Origin: CAZXDS01 sp964639525
Lineage (GTDB): Bacteria > Bacteroidota > Ignavibacteria > Ignavibacteriales > Melioribacteraceae
DNA length: 40,086 bases
NCBI GenBank assembly: GCA_964639525.1
Contig: CAZXDS010000003.1
Location: forward strand, 1-40,086
Direction of reading: 5' to 3'
The stretch's first letter is position 1; the number at the start of each line of letters is the position of its first letter. The notes beneath the pieces are model-generated. The model did no database searches, was not told the DNA's origin, and was given only the letters and a program-made list of their open reading frames with translations. Positions 33,093-40,086 of this stretch are shown in pieces. Made by a program: the position numbers and the translations under genes.

Positions 33093-35198
33093 ATGGCTGA
33101 ACAAACATTAATAAATATTGCACTTATTATTCAACTATTACCGTTATTCGGATTTGTAGTTGTAATATTCTTTGGTAAACGATTTAAGAAAATTTATCAA
33201 TTGGAAATAGGTATTCTTGTTACTGCGTTTATTCTTGCAGTAATAATTGGATTTTTCAAATTGAGTATGTATATGCACCATGATATTGTTTTCGCATTTA
33301 CATGGTTTGATTTGGGTAAATTACCGGTTCTCGGACAATTGCATTTTGATCTTGGATTAAAACTTGATAATCTCTCTATTATCATGCTATTTGTTGTTAC
33401 TTTAATTAGCATGCTGGTTCACATATACTCAATCGGTTATTTAAAAGGCGACAAACGTTTTAACAGATACTATGCCTATCTCGGTATATTCACTTTTTCA
33501 ATGATTATGATTGTGCTCACTCACAATTTCCTAACAATGTACGTCGGCTGGGAACTAGTAGGTTTATCATCATATCTTTTAATCGGATTTTGGTACGAAA
33601 AAGATTCTGCCGCTGATGCCGGTAAAAAAGCATTTTTAACAACGCGTCTTGGTGATATTGGAATGTTTATAGGCATAATGATATTATTTACGCAATATCA
33701 CACATTTACATTTGATGAAATATTCCACCAAATTTCTATAGGCAATCTTCCATTTGGAAGTACTGCTTGGTTATCTGCCGCAGGTATTTTATTATTTATG
33801 GGAGCTGTCGGCAAATCTGCTCAATTCCCTCTTCACGTTTGGCTTCCTGATGCAATGGAAGGTCCAACTCCGGTGAGTGCTCTTATTCATTCGGCTACAA
33901 TGGTTGCAGCCGGCGTTTATTTTATGGCTCGTATTTTCCCCATTCTTGATGGAACCGCATTGTTAGTAATTGCAGTAATTGGAGCTATAACAGCATTTAT
34001 AGCAGCAAGTATTGCACTTACACAAAATGATATTAAAAGAGTTTTAGCATACTCAACAATCAGCCAGCTTGGTTACATGATTTTATCAATCGGTGTCGGT
34101 GCTTATGCCTTTGCAATATTTCACATGGTAACACACGCATTTTTTAAATCAGGTTTGTTTCTCGGTTCCGGTTCCGTAATTCATTCCATGCACGGAGAGC
34201 AGGATATGAGAGAAATGGGCGGTTTGAGGAAGAAAATGCCTATTACTTATGCTGCTTTTATTGTTTTTTCGCTTGCTATTTCCGGTATTCCCTTGATGTC
34301 GGGATTCCTTAGCAAGGATGGGATTTTACTCGGTTCCTTTGCATTTGCAACGTTGACCGGTCATTGGCTTCTTCCTATTTTAGGATTTGTTGTTGCCGGC
34401 ATGACGGCATTTTATATGTTTAGATTAATCTTGATGACTTTTCATGGAGAACCTCGAAATAAAGAGAAATTTGGTCATGCTCACGAAAGTCCTAAAGTAA
34501 TGACAATGCCGTTAGTTGTATTAATGACATTATCCGTATTTATTTTTTATACACCTAATCCACTTTCACCTGAAGCAGGCTGGTTTTACAAATGGATTGG
34601 AAATGCTGAAACAGTAGTTCCGCAAAATACTCGATTTGAATTTATGAAAAGCAATGAAGCGGAGACTCACGAAGCTGCGGTTAGCGAAGAAAATACCGAA
34701 CAAGAAGAAATAATTTATTCCGAACAATATATGGAAGCCTTACACCACGATCATATTCCCGCTATGGCATTATCAATTATACTCGCAATTCTCGGTATTT
34801 TACTTGCTTATGCAATGTATGAATGGAAGAAAATAAATGTCGATAAGTTTACCGAAAAGGTTAAACCGCTCTATACATTTTCATTAAACAAATGGTATTT
34901 TGATGAATTGTACTACGGCACTTTTGTTGCCGGCACTATCGGATTGGGCAAAGTTCTTCGCTGGTTTGATGAAAAGATTGTTGACGGTCTGGTAAACGGA
35001 ACCGCTTCTTTTGGTCGCGGTGTATCTTTTATAACTGAATTAATTGATAGATACATTGTTGATGGTTTAGTGAATTTTACAGCTTTTTTCAATGGATTCT
35101 TGGGTTTGGCACTTCGTAAATTCCAAACCGGTAGAGTTCAAAGTTACGTTTTGTTTGTAGTATTTTCATTATTTGTTTTGTTCTGGGTATTTATTTAA
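33093..35198 (+). CDS. nuoL: NADH-quinone oxidoreductase subunit L
   Basis: This 701-residue antiporter-like proton-pumping subunit has the conserved segments MYVGWELVGLSSYLLIGFWY, GAVGKSAQFPLHVWLPDAME, GPTPVSALIHSATMVAAGVY and LTQNDIKRVLAYSTISQLGY. It is somewhat longer than the usual 610-660 residues owing to an acidic, His-rich loop (about residues 515-555, SNEAETHEAAVSEENTEQEE) before the lateral-helix region. Tightly spaced after nuoK and 46 bp before nuoM. Confidence 0.97.
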   Translation: MAEQTLINIALIIQLLPLFGFVVVIFFGKRFKKIYQLEIGILVTAFILAVIIGFFKLSMYMHHDIVFAFTWFDLGKLPVLGQLHFDLGLKLDNLSIIMLFVVTLISMLVHIYSIGYLKGDKRFNRYYAYLGIFTFSMIMIVLTHNFLTMYVGWELVGLSSYLLIGFWYEKDSAADAGKKAFLTTRLGDIGMFIGIMILFTQYHTFTFDEIFHQISIGNLPFGSTAWLSAAGILLFMGAVGKSAQFPLHVWLPDAMEGPTPVSALIHSATMVAAGVYFMARIFPILDGTALLVIAVIGAITAFIAASIALTQNDIKRVLAYSTISQLGYMILSIGVGAYAFAIFHMVTHAFFKSGLFLGSGSVIHSMHGEQDMREMGGLRKKMPITYAAFIVFSLAISGIPLMSGFLSKDGILLGSFAFATLTGHWLLPILGFVVAGMTAFYMFRLILMTFHGEPRNKEKFGHAHESPKVMTMPLVVLMTLSVFIFYTPNPLSPEAGWFYKWIGNAETVVPQNTRFEFMKSNEAETHEAAVSEENTEQEEIIYSEQYMEALHHDHIPAMALSIILAILGILLAYAMYEWKKINVDKFTEKVKPLYTFSLNKWYFDELYYGTFVAGTIGLGKVLRWFDEKIVDGLVNGTASFGRGVSFITELIDRYIVDGLVNFTAFFNGFLGLALRKFQTGRVQSYVLFVVFSLFVLFWVFI

Positions 35199-35244
35199 TA
35201 GATTTTTAATAAAAGAGATTTTTTAACTAAAGGTTAATTGTAAA

Positions 35245-36813
35245 ATGGATGGATTTCCAATATTATCTTTGATTACATTTATTCCCGTTGTGGGAATAAT
35301 TTTAGTTTTGTTGATGCCCAAAGGCTACGACAAACAGATTAAAATAACAACATTAATTATGACACTTCTTCAGCTTGTACTTGCCGTAATTATGCTTGCT
35401 AATTTTAACTATTCTGCCGGAGGAATTTTTCAGCAAAGCTCATTCCAATTTATCGATAAATTTCGATGGATAGATGTTCCAACTCATACTTGGATTGGAA
35501 GAATAAAAATAGATTATTTCCTCGGTGTTGATGGAATCAGCATGCCGTTAGTTCTTCTAACAACTATTGTTACTACTATTGCGGCAATTGCGTCATGGAA
35601 TATCAACAAATCCGTTAAAGGTTATTTTGCATTATTTCTTCTATTAGATACTGCAATGATGGGCGTTTTTGTTTCACTCGATTTCTTTTTATTCTATGTA
35701 TTTTGGGAATTGATGTTACTCCCGATGTATTTCTTAATCGGTATTTGGGGCGGTCCTCGTAAAGAATACGCAGCAATTAAGTTCTTTATTTATACTTTAA
35801 TCGGTTCTGTATTTATGCTGCTTGTAATGATTGCACTTTATTTCAGTGCAAAGGAACTTCTTCCTGATGGAACACGAGTTTTCACATTCAATTTGCTTGC
35901 TTTAATGGACAAGGCAAACTACACAGCTACAGGAATACTTTCACCTCTTAATCCAAATAATTTTAGGTTTATTGCATACATTGCACTATTTGTCGGTTTT
36001 GCAATTAAAATACCAATGTTCCCGTTCCACACTTGGCTTCCCGATGCTCACGTGCAGGCACCAACTGCAATAAGTGTTATTCTTGCCGGTGTTCTTTTGA
36101 AAATGGGAACTTATGGAATTATAAGAGTTAGTTTCCCAATCTTTCCGGAAATTACAAGACAATTAGCCTGGTATATCGGTTTGTTTGGAATGATAAATAT
36201 TATTTACGGTGCGTTGGTTGCACTTGCTCAAAAGGATTTCAAACGATTAATTGCCTATTCTTCGGTTTCACATATGGGTTATGTTTTGCTTGGAATGGCA
36301 TCGCTTACCACAGTTGGAATGAACGGCGCAATTTTCCAAATGTTTAATCACGGAACAATTACCGCAATGTTATTCTTAATTGTCGGTGTTGTTTATGATA
36401 GAGCACACACTCGTGAAATTGATGCATTTGGCGGACTTGCTAATCAAATGCCGATTTATACCGGCGTTATGATGATTGCCTTCTTTGCTGCTGTCGGTTT
36501 ACCGGGATTAAGCGGTTTTGTTTCAGAAGCATTTGTATTCCTCGGCGGATTTGCCAGTGATGTTACAAGAACAATTACAATTATTTCAACACTCGGAATT
36601 ATTCTTGGTGCTTCTTATATGTTGTGGACATTGCAAAGAATTTTCTTTGGAAAGTTCAATGAAAAATGGAAAGACTTGAAGGATCTTGACGGACGCGAAC
36701 TGGCAATGTTTATTCCTTTGATTATTATTATTATTTTTCTCGGAATTTATCCGACACCAATTATTCATTTAATGAATACATCGGTGAATACGCTGATTAG
36801 TTTTATGTTCTAA
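35245..36813 (+). CDS. nuoM: NADH-quinone oxidoreductase subunit M
   Basis: The 522-residue antiporter-like subunit has the NuoM features DGISMPLVLLTTIVT, VFWELMLLPMYFLIGIWGG with the channel glutamate, KIPMFPFHTWLPDAHVQAPT and ALAQKDFKRLIAYSSVSHMG. Length is normal. After its stop codon the cluster is interrupted by palindrome repeats and a RAYT transposase before nuoN. Confidence 0.97.
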   Translation: MDGFPILSLITFIPVVGIILVLLMPKGYDKQIKITTLIMTLLQLVLAVIMLANFNYSAGGIFQQSSFQFIDKFRWIDVPTHTWIGRIKIDYFLGVDGISMPLVLLTTIVTTIAAIASWNINKSVKGYFALFLLLDTAMMGVFVSLDFFLFYVFWELMLLPMYFLIGIWGGPRKEYAAIKFFIYTLIGSVFMLLVMIALYFSAKELLPDGTRVFTFNLLALMDKANYTATGILSPLNPNNFRFIAYIALFVGFAIKIPMFPFHTWLPDAHVQAPTAISVILAGVLLKMGTYGIIRVSFPIFPEITRQLAWYIGLFGMINIIYGALVALAQKDFKRLIAYSSVSHMGYVLLGMASLTTVGMNGAIFQMFNHGTITAMLFLIVGVVYDRAHTREIDAFGGLANQMPIYTGVMMIAFFAAVGLPGLSGFVSEAFVFLGGFASDVTRTITIISTLGIILGASYMLWTLQRIFFGKFNEKWKDLKDLDGRELAMFIPLIIIIIFLGIYPTPIIHLMNTSVNTLISFMF

Positions 36814-36834
36814 TTTTTAGATAAAACACATTTT

Positions 36835-37185
36835 ATTGAATTACCCCGACATTTATGTTGGGAATAAAAAAAAGAAACCGTATTGGTAGTTTATATTTGA
36901 TAGATACAAATTACCGATAGTTTTATTTAATAATATCTTATTGAATTACCCCGACATTTATGTCGGGGATAAAAAAAAGGAGCCGTATTGGTAGTTTATA
37001 TTTGATAGATACAAATTACCGATAGTTTTATTTAATAATATCTTATTGAATTACCCCGACATTTATGTCGGGGATAAAAAAAAGGAGCCGTATTGGTAGT
37101 TTATATTTGATAGATACAAATTATCGATAGTTTTATTTAATAATATCTTATTAAATTGCCCCGACATTTATGTCGGGGATAAAAA
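36835..37185. repeat. 105-bp tandem repeats (3 full, 1 partial), each with CCCCGACA palindrome
   Basis: Units begin with ATTGAATTACC at 36835, 36940 and 37045, and a truncated unit at 37150. Each contains CCCCGACATTTATGTCGGGG (36949, 37054, 37159; imperfect at 36844), an 8-bp stem with TTTA loop, then a possible second stem of TATYGGTA/TACCGATA enclosing ATTTG/CAAAT. Units two and three are nearly identical and unit one is the most diverged. Confidence 0.9.
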
Positions 37186-37200
37186 TAGTGGAAACAAATT

Positions 37201-37214
37201 AGGGCTTCAGCCCT
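37201..37214. repeat. Hairpin AGGGC-TTCA-GCCCT upstream of the RAYT gene
   Basis: A 5-bp stem with TTCA loop ending 12 bp before the transposase ATG. Its core GGGCTTCAGCCC is identical to 5823-5834. With the hairpin at 37657-37670 it brackets the coding region closely. Confidence 0.75.
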
Positions 37215-37226
37215 TTGGAAAAGATA

Positions 37227-37664
37227 ATGCCTTATGTAGGTATTTGGGTTCATTTGGTATGGACAACAAAAGACAGAAAACCATATTTGACTGATAATAT
37301 TAGGTACAAAGTTTTTGCTCATATAAAAGAATACGCTGCAGGGAAGGATATTTATATCGACCATATCAATGGATACGTTGAACACGTTCATTGTTTAATA
37401 TCCTTAAAAGCAGAACAAAATATTGCTACCGTTTTAAATTTATTGAAAGGAGAATCTTCCTTTTGGATAAATAATAAAAGTGGTTTGACAAATGATAAGT
37501 TTGGTTGGCAAGATGAATACTTTGCCGTTTCCGTTAGTCAGTCTCAAGTTGACGTGGTTCGTAAGTATATCGGAAACCAAGAGCGGCATCACAGGAAAAC
37601 CGGTTTTCAGGAAGAGTATGAGCAATTTATTAAGAAATATAATTTTGAGGTTTATAGGGGCTAA
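37227..37664 (+). CDS. REP-associated tyrosine transposase (RAYT, Y1/IS200-like family)
   Basis: From the ATG at 37227 the protein has 145 residues (a TTG at 37215 would add four). It has the Y1 HUH nuclease features: a start like MPYVGIWVHLVWTTKDRKPY, the metal-binding pair His53/His55 in VEHVHCL, and the C-terminal FGWQDEYFAVSVSQSQ then VRKYIGNQERHH with catalytic Tyr114. RAYT relatives nick and join single-stranded DNA at REP palindromes and are usually single-copy, host-maintained genes rather than self-spreading IS elements. The stop codon lies inside a GGGGC-TAAA-GCCCC hairpin, and palindrome arrays in opposite orientation flank the gene. It splits nuoM from nuoN. Confidence 0.9.
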   Translation: MPYVGIWVHLVWTTKDRKPYLTDNIRYKVFAHIKEYAAGKDIYIDHINGYVEHVHCLISLKAEQNIATVLNLLKGESSFWINNKSGLTNDKFGWQDEYFAVSVSQSQVDVVRKYIGNQERHHRKTGFQEEYEQFIKKYNFEVYRG

Positions 37665-37670
37665 AGCCCC
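37657..37670. repeat. Hairpin GGGGC-TAAA-GCCCC overlapping the RAYT stop codon
   Basis: A 5-bp stem with TAAA loop. The TAA stop codon of the transposase (37662-37664) forms the first three bases of the loop. Loop TAAA here is the complement-type partner of the TTCA/TTTA loops on the upstream side. Confidence 0.75.
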
Positions 37671-37694
37671 AATGTTCTTTTTTTGTTTATTAAC

Positions 37695-37994
37695 CCCCGA
37701 CATAAATGTCGGGGTAATTGATTGTGGTGAACTCGCGGCATAAATGTCGGGGTAATTGATTGTGGTGAACTCGCGGCATAAATGTCGGGGTAATTGATTG
37801 TGGTGAACTCGCGGCATAAATGCCGTCGGTAATTGATTGTTGTGAAACCGCAGGTATAAATGTCAGGATAATTGATTGTGGTGAAACTGCAGGTATAAAT
37901 GTCAGGATAATTGATTGTGGTGAAACTGCAGTCATAAATGTCGGCGGTAATTGATTGTGGTGAACTCACAGATATAAATGTTGGCGGTAATTGT
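37695..37994. repeat. Tandem array of 38-40-bp units carrying decaying CCCCGACA palindromes
   Basis: TAATTGATTG-type words start at 37715, 37753, 37791, 37830, 37869, 37908 and 37948, with a shortened TAATTG at 37988: spacing 38, 38, 39, 39, 39, 40, 40. The first palindrome, CCCCGACATAAATGTCGGGG (37695-37714), is perfect and is the reverse complement of the upstream ones. In later units the left arm is altered (GCGGCATAAATGTCGGGG, then AGGTATAAATGTCAGG), so the stem is lost away from the gene. Fills the gap before nuoN. Confidence 0.88.
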
Positions 37995-38059
37995 TTTTTT
38001 TTGAAATTTAATTGTTTGAACTTAAAGGTAATAATTTTTTTAATTAAATAGACTTTGAA

Positions 38060-39571
38060 ATGGATCTTTCTTTTTTATATAACTCTTTAAGCTACATTAA
38101 GCCTGAAATTGCAATTGTAATTACTTTATTATTAATTGTTTTCTTCGATTTATTGTTTCAAAAGAACAAAACAATTATTCCGTATATTGCGTTAATTGGA
38201 ATTGTTGTTGCCGGTATTCTGTGTATAAATGAAATGTCTGTTTCTGCCGCCGGTTTCAAAGGTTCTGATGGTAACTACGGACTTATTGCGTTAGATCCGA
38301 TTGGAACATTTTTTAAATTATTGGTACTTGCCACTTCCCTATTTATAGTATTCTTTTCATATTCATCATCTGAAATTAAGAAAATTTACGAAAGAACAGG
38401 TGAATATTATGCCCTTATCTTTGGAATGATTGTCGGCATGATGTTCTTAATCAGTGCTACCGATTTGATTTTAATTTATTTATCACTTGAATTACTTTCA
38501 CTATCATCTTATGTACTTGCCGGATTTACAAAACTTCAAGCCCGCAACAGTGAAGCATCAATCAAATATGTTATTTACGGTGCTATTTCATCCGGATTAA
38601 TGCTTTTTGGTATTTCGATTATTTACGGACTAACAGGGACAACAAATTTATATGCCATCAATTCGTTACTGCAAGGTGTTAACGTTAATATTTTAACAAC
38701 AACTTTTGCAGGATTGTTAATCTTTGCCGGAATCGGATATAAAATTTCATCCGTTCCTTTCCATTTTTGGACACCCGATGTTTACGAAGGTTCGCCTATT
38801 ACAATTACCGCTTATCTTGCCGTTGCAAGTAAAGCAGCCGGATTTATGATGCTTATAAGAGTTGTAAGAACGGGATTTGTTACTTTCGTAGGTACAAACG
38901 GTCATTGGAATATGAGCCATGCTTTTGATTGGGCTTCATTTTTAATTTTGATTTCCATTCTTACAATGACATTCGGCAACCTTGTTGCAATTTGGCAGGA
39001 TAACTTAAAACGAATGCTTGCATATTCCAGTATTGCACACGCCGGTTATTTATTACTCGGTCTCGTTGCGCTTTCAAATCAAGGTGTGCTTGCAATAATG
39101 ATTTATTTTCTTGTTTATGCAATAACCAATCTCGGTGCGTTTTACGTTGTAATGCTCGTTGCAAATAAAATTGATTCGGAAGATATTCACGATTATAACG
39201 GACTCGGTTTCACTTCCCCGCTTATCGGAGTTTCGTTTGTGATTATTCTTGTTTCATTAACCGGATTACCACCAACTGCCGGTTTTATCGGTAAACTTTA
39301 TATTTTCGGTGCTTTAGTTGATTCACATCAAATTACTGTTGCAGTAATAGCTTTGTTAAATTCCGTTATCTCACTTTATTACTATATGCGTGTTGTGAAA
39401 CACATGTATCTTACTAAAAGTACGGAAACNNNNNNNNNNCCGGCAATTTCTACTTCTTTAAGTGAAAAATCGGTACTTATTATTTTAACCGGAGCGGTAC
39501 TTCTTTTTGGTATTTACCAGACACCGATAATTGATTTTGCACAACACGGTCTTAAATTTTTAGGATTTTAA
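38060..39571 (+). CDS. nuoN: NADH-quinone oxidoreductase subunit N (contains assembly gap)
   Basis: The 503-codon frame is the antiporter-like NuoN subunit: LIYLSLELLSLSSYVLAGFT with the channel glutamate, KISSVPFHFWTPDVYEGSPI, WQDNLKRMLAYSSIAHAGYL and SLTGLPPTAGFIGKLYIFGA. Ten Ns at 39430-39439 interrupt it; the frame continues across them and the C-terminal helix is normal, but the true gap length is unknown. It is the last gene of the cluster, with a clear terminator after the stop. It is separated from nuoM by the RAYT region. Confidence 0.96.
   Translation: MDLSFLYNSLSYIKPEIAIVITLLLIVFFDLLFQKNKTIIPYIALIGIVVAGILCINEMSVSAAGFKGSDGNYGLIALDPIGTFFKLLVLATSLFIVFFSYSSSEIKKIYERTGEYYALIFGMIVGMMFLISATDLILIYLSLELLSLSSYVLAGFTKLQARNSEASIKYVIYGAISSGLMLFGISIIYGLTGTTNLYAINSLLQGVNVNILTTTFAGLLIFAGIGYKISSVPFHFWTPDVYEGSPITITAYLAVASKAAGFMMLIRVVRTGFVTFVGTNGHWNMSHAFDWASFLILISILTMTFGNLVAIWQDNLKRMLAYSSIAHAGYLLLGLVALSNQGVLAIMIYFLVYAITNLGAFYVVMLVANKIDSEDIHDYNGLGFTSPLIGVSFVIILVSLTGLPPTAGFIGKLYIFGALVDSHQITVAVIALLNSVISLYYYMRVVKHMYLTKSTEXXXXPAISTSLSEKSVLIILTGAVLLFGIYQTPIIDFAQHGLKFLGF
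39430..39439. other. Assembly gap (ten Ns) inside nuoN
   Basis: A run of ten undetermined bases, a common placeholder for a scaffold join. About four residues of NuoN are unknown here, or more if the gap size is nominal. Confidence 0.98.
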
Positions 39572-39576
39572 TTTAT

Positions 39577-39602
39577 AAAGCGATTCTTTGAATCGCTTTT
39601 TT
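39577..39602 (+). terminator. Rho-independent terminator after nuoN
   Basis: AAAGCGATTC and GAATCGCTTT form a perfect 10-bp stem with a TTT loop, followed by further Ts. It starts 6 bp after the nuoN stop codon, marking the end of the nuo transcription unit; it also reads in reverse for the convergent recombinase gene. Confidence 0.9.
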
Positions 39603-39673
39603 CTTTCACGAATGATTTTTCCGATTACTTCAGTTCAGCTACTTTGTATAAATTTACACAGATTTCATGATTT

Positions 39674-40086
39674 TCAAATCTTTAATTTATCTGCCGGACT
39701 TTTAATTTTGTTAATCGAATAAGAGGAAACGTGAGTGTAAATTTGTGTAGTTTCTAACCGTTTGTGTCCGAGCAATTCCTGAATATAACGAATATCGGTT
39801 CCGTCATCCAAAAGATGAGTTGCAAAACTGTGGCGTAAAGTGTGAACTGTTGCTTTCTTTTTTATTCCCGATTTTTTAAGTGCTGCTTTAAGAATATTTT
39901 GTACACTTTTAGAACTATATTCATCGCCTTTTTGACCTTCAAAAATATAGTCTTTTGGCTTATATTGTTTATAATATTTTCGTAATAATTTAAGTACATT
40001 TTCAGAAAGCATAATGTATCTGTCTTTTTTTCCTTTTGCTTCTCTAATGTGTATTCTCATTCGTTCGGAATCAATATCGCCTATTT
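39674..40086 (-). CDS. Tyrosine recombinase/integrase, 5' part beyond window
   Basis: The frame is open to the right edge (GDIDSER before MRIHIREAKGKKDRY), so the ATG at 40060 is internal and the N-terminal half is missing. The visible part is the C-terminal catalytic domain of an XerC/D- or IntI-like recombinase: the lysine hairpin AKGKKDRYIML, the HxxR box VHTLRHSFATHLL, the second histidine in ELLGHKRLETTQ and catalytic Tyr in IYTHVS. It ends about 75 bp from the nuo terminator on the opposite strand. It could belong to an integron, transposon or other integrative element continuing to the right; which one cannot be seen here. Confidence 0.9.
   Translation of the reverse strand, partial: IGDIDSERMRIHIREAKGKKDRYIMLSENVLKLLRKYYKQYKPKDYIFEGQKGDEYSSKSVQNILKAALKKSGIKKKATVHTLRHSFATHLLDDGTDIRYIQELLGHKRLETTQIYTHVSSYSINKIKSPADKLKI

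Noticed and set aside
37661..37969. Minus-strand frame encoding a repetitive peptide (FTTINYPDIY repeats)
   Set aside because: It is a by-product of 39-bp repeat units keeping frame; unit length varies (38-40), shifting frames, and no start signal or homology supports a protein.
37695..37994. CRISPR-like regular spacing of 38-40 bp
   Set aside because: The whole unit is repeated; there are no unique spacers and no cas genes. It is a tandem palindrome array.
1..40086. tRNA, rRNA or riboswitch genes
   Set aside because: I found no cloverleaf, rRNA core or known riboswitch motif on either strand by reading; a covariance-model search was not possible.

Overview
The window looks like a contig from an AT-rich member of the Ignavibacteria (the Ignavibacteriota/Chlorobi side of the Bacteroidota group). 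Three things point there. Two secreted proteins end in the type IX secretion sorting domain with the YPNPFNPTT motif typical of that lineage. An 11-gene nuo cluster lacks nuoE, nuoF and nuoG, as in Chlorobi. The intergenic DNA is full of short palindromes and carries a REP-associated (RAYT/Y1) transposase gene. A run of ten Ns inside nuoN shows that this is a scaffolded assembly. This placement is inferred from gene content; no marker gene or rRNA is present.

Left part (1-4776, mostly minus strand): a partner-switching signalling module (SpoIIE/RsbU-type phosphatase cut by the window edge, STAS anti-anti-sigma protein, RsbW-type kinase), a small lipoprotein, and a protein resembling the lysine-ketoglutarate reductase half of aminoadipate semialdehyde synthase. 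A Crp/Fnr regulator (4911-5603) then faces a five-gene operon (6055-8909): one single and one double DUF2249 protein, an NnrS/oxidase-subunit-I-like membrane protein, a PaaD/MIP18 protein and a small four-helix oxidase-like membrane protein. I read this as a nitrogen-oxide or low-oxygen response cassette. A TGAC-TTAA-GTCA palindrome 70 bp upstream is a plausible operator.

Middle (8906-19718): a 7TM-PAS histidine kinase; a minus-strand operon of an outer-membrane beta-barrel and two DUF3179 proteins; a two-receiver response regulator whose second receiver is degenerate; an unrecognised 283-residue protein; and a large histidine kinase with a periplasmic Tll0287-like domain carrying a c-type heme motif.

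Right part (20354-39571): nuoA-B-C-D-H-I-J-K-L-M-N in order, but interrupted at four junctions. A 1208-residue secreted protein lies between nuoC and nuoD and is preceded by a duplicated 5' end of nuoD. A four-helix-bundle (S23/IVS-type) gene framed by inverted repeats lies between nuoH and nuoI. A lipoprotein and a 735-residue secreted protein lie between nuoI and nuoJ. A RAYT transposase bracketed by palindrome arrays in opposite orientation lies between nuoM and nuoN. A strong terminator follows nuoN, and a tyrosine recombinase runs off the right edge.

The most interesting non-genic signal is a dispersed hairpin family. Stems differ completely between loci but are perfectly complementary, while the tetraloop is nearly always TAAA/TGAA or the complement TTTA/TTCA. 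Together with the RAYT gene this suggests a REP-type mobile system that tolerates many stem sequences. A separate 511-bp gene-free block (19758-20268) is bounded by perfect 16-bp inverted repeats and holds four other hairpins, so it may be a non-autonomous element.
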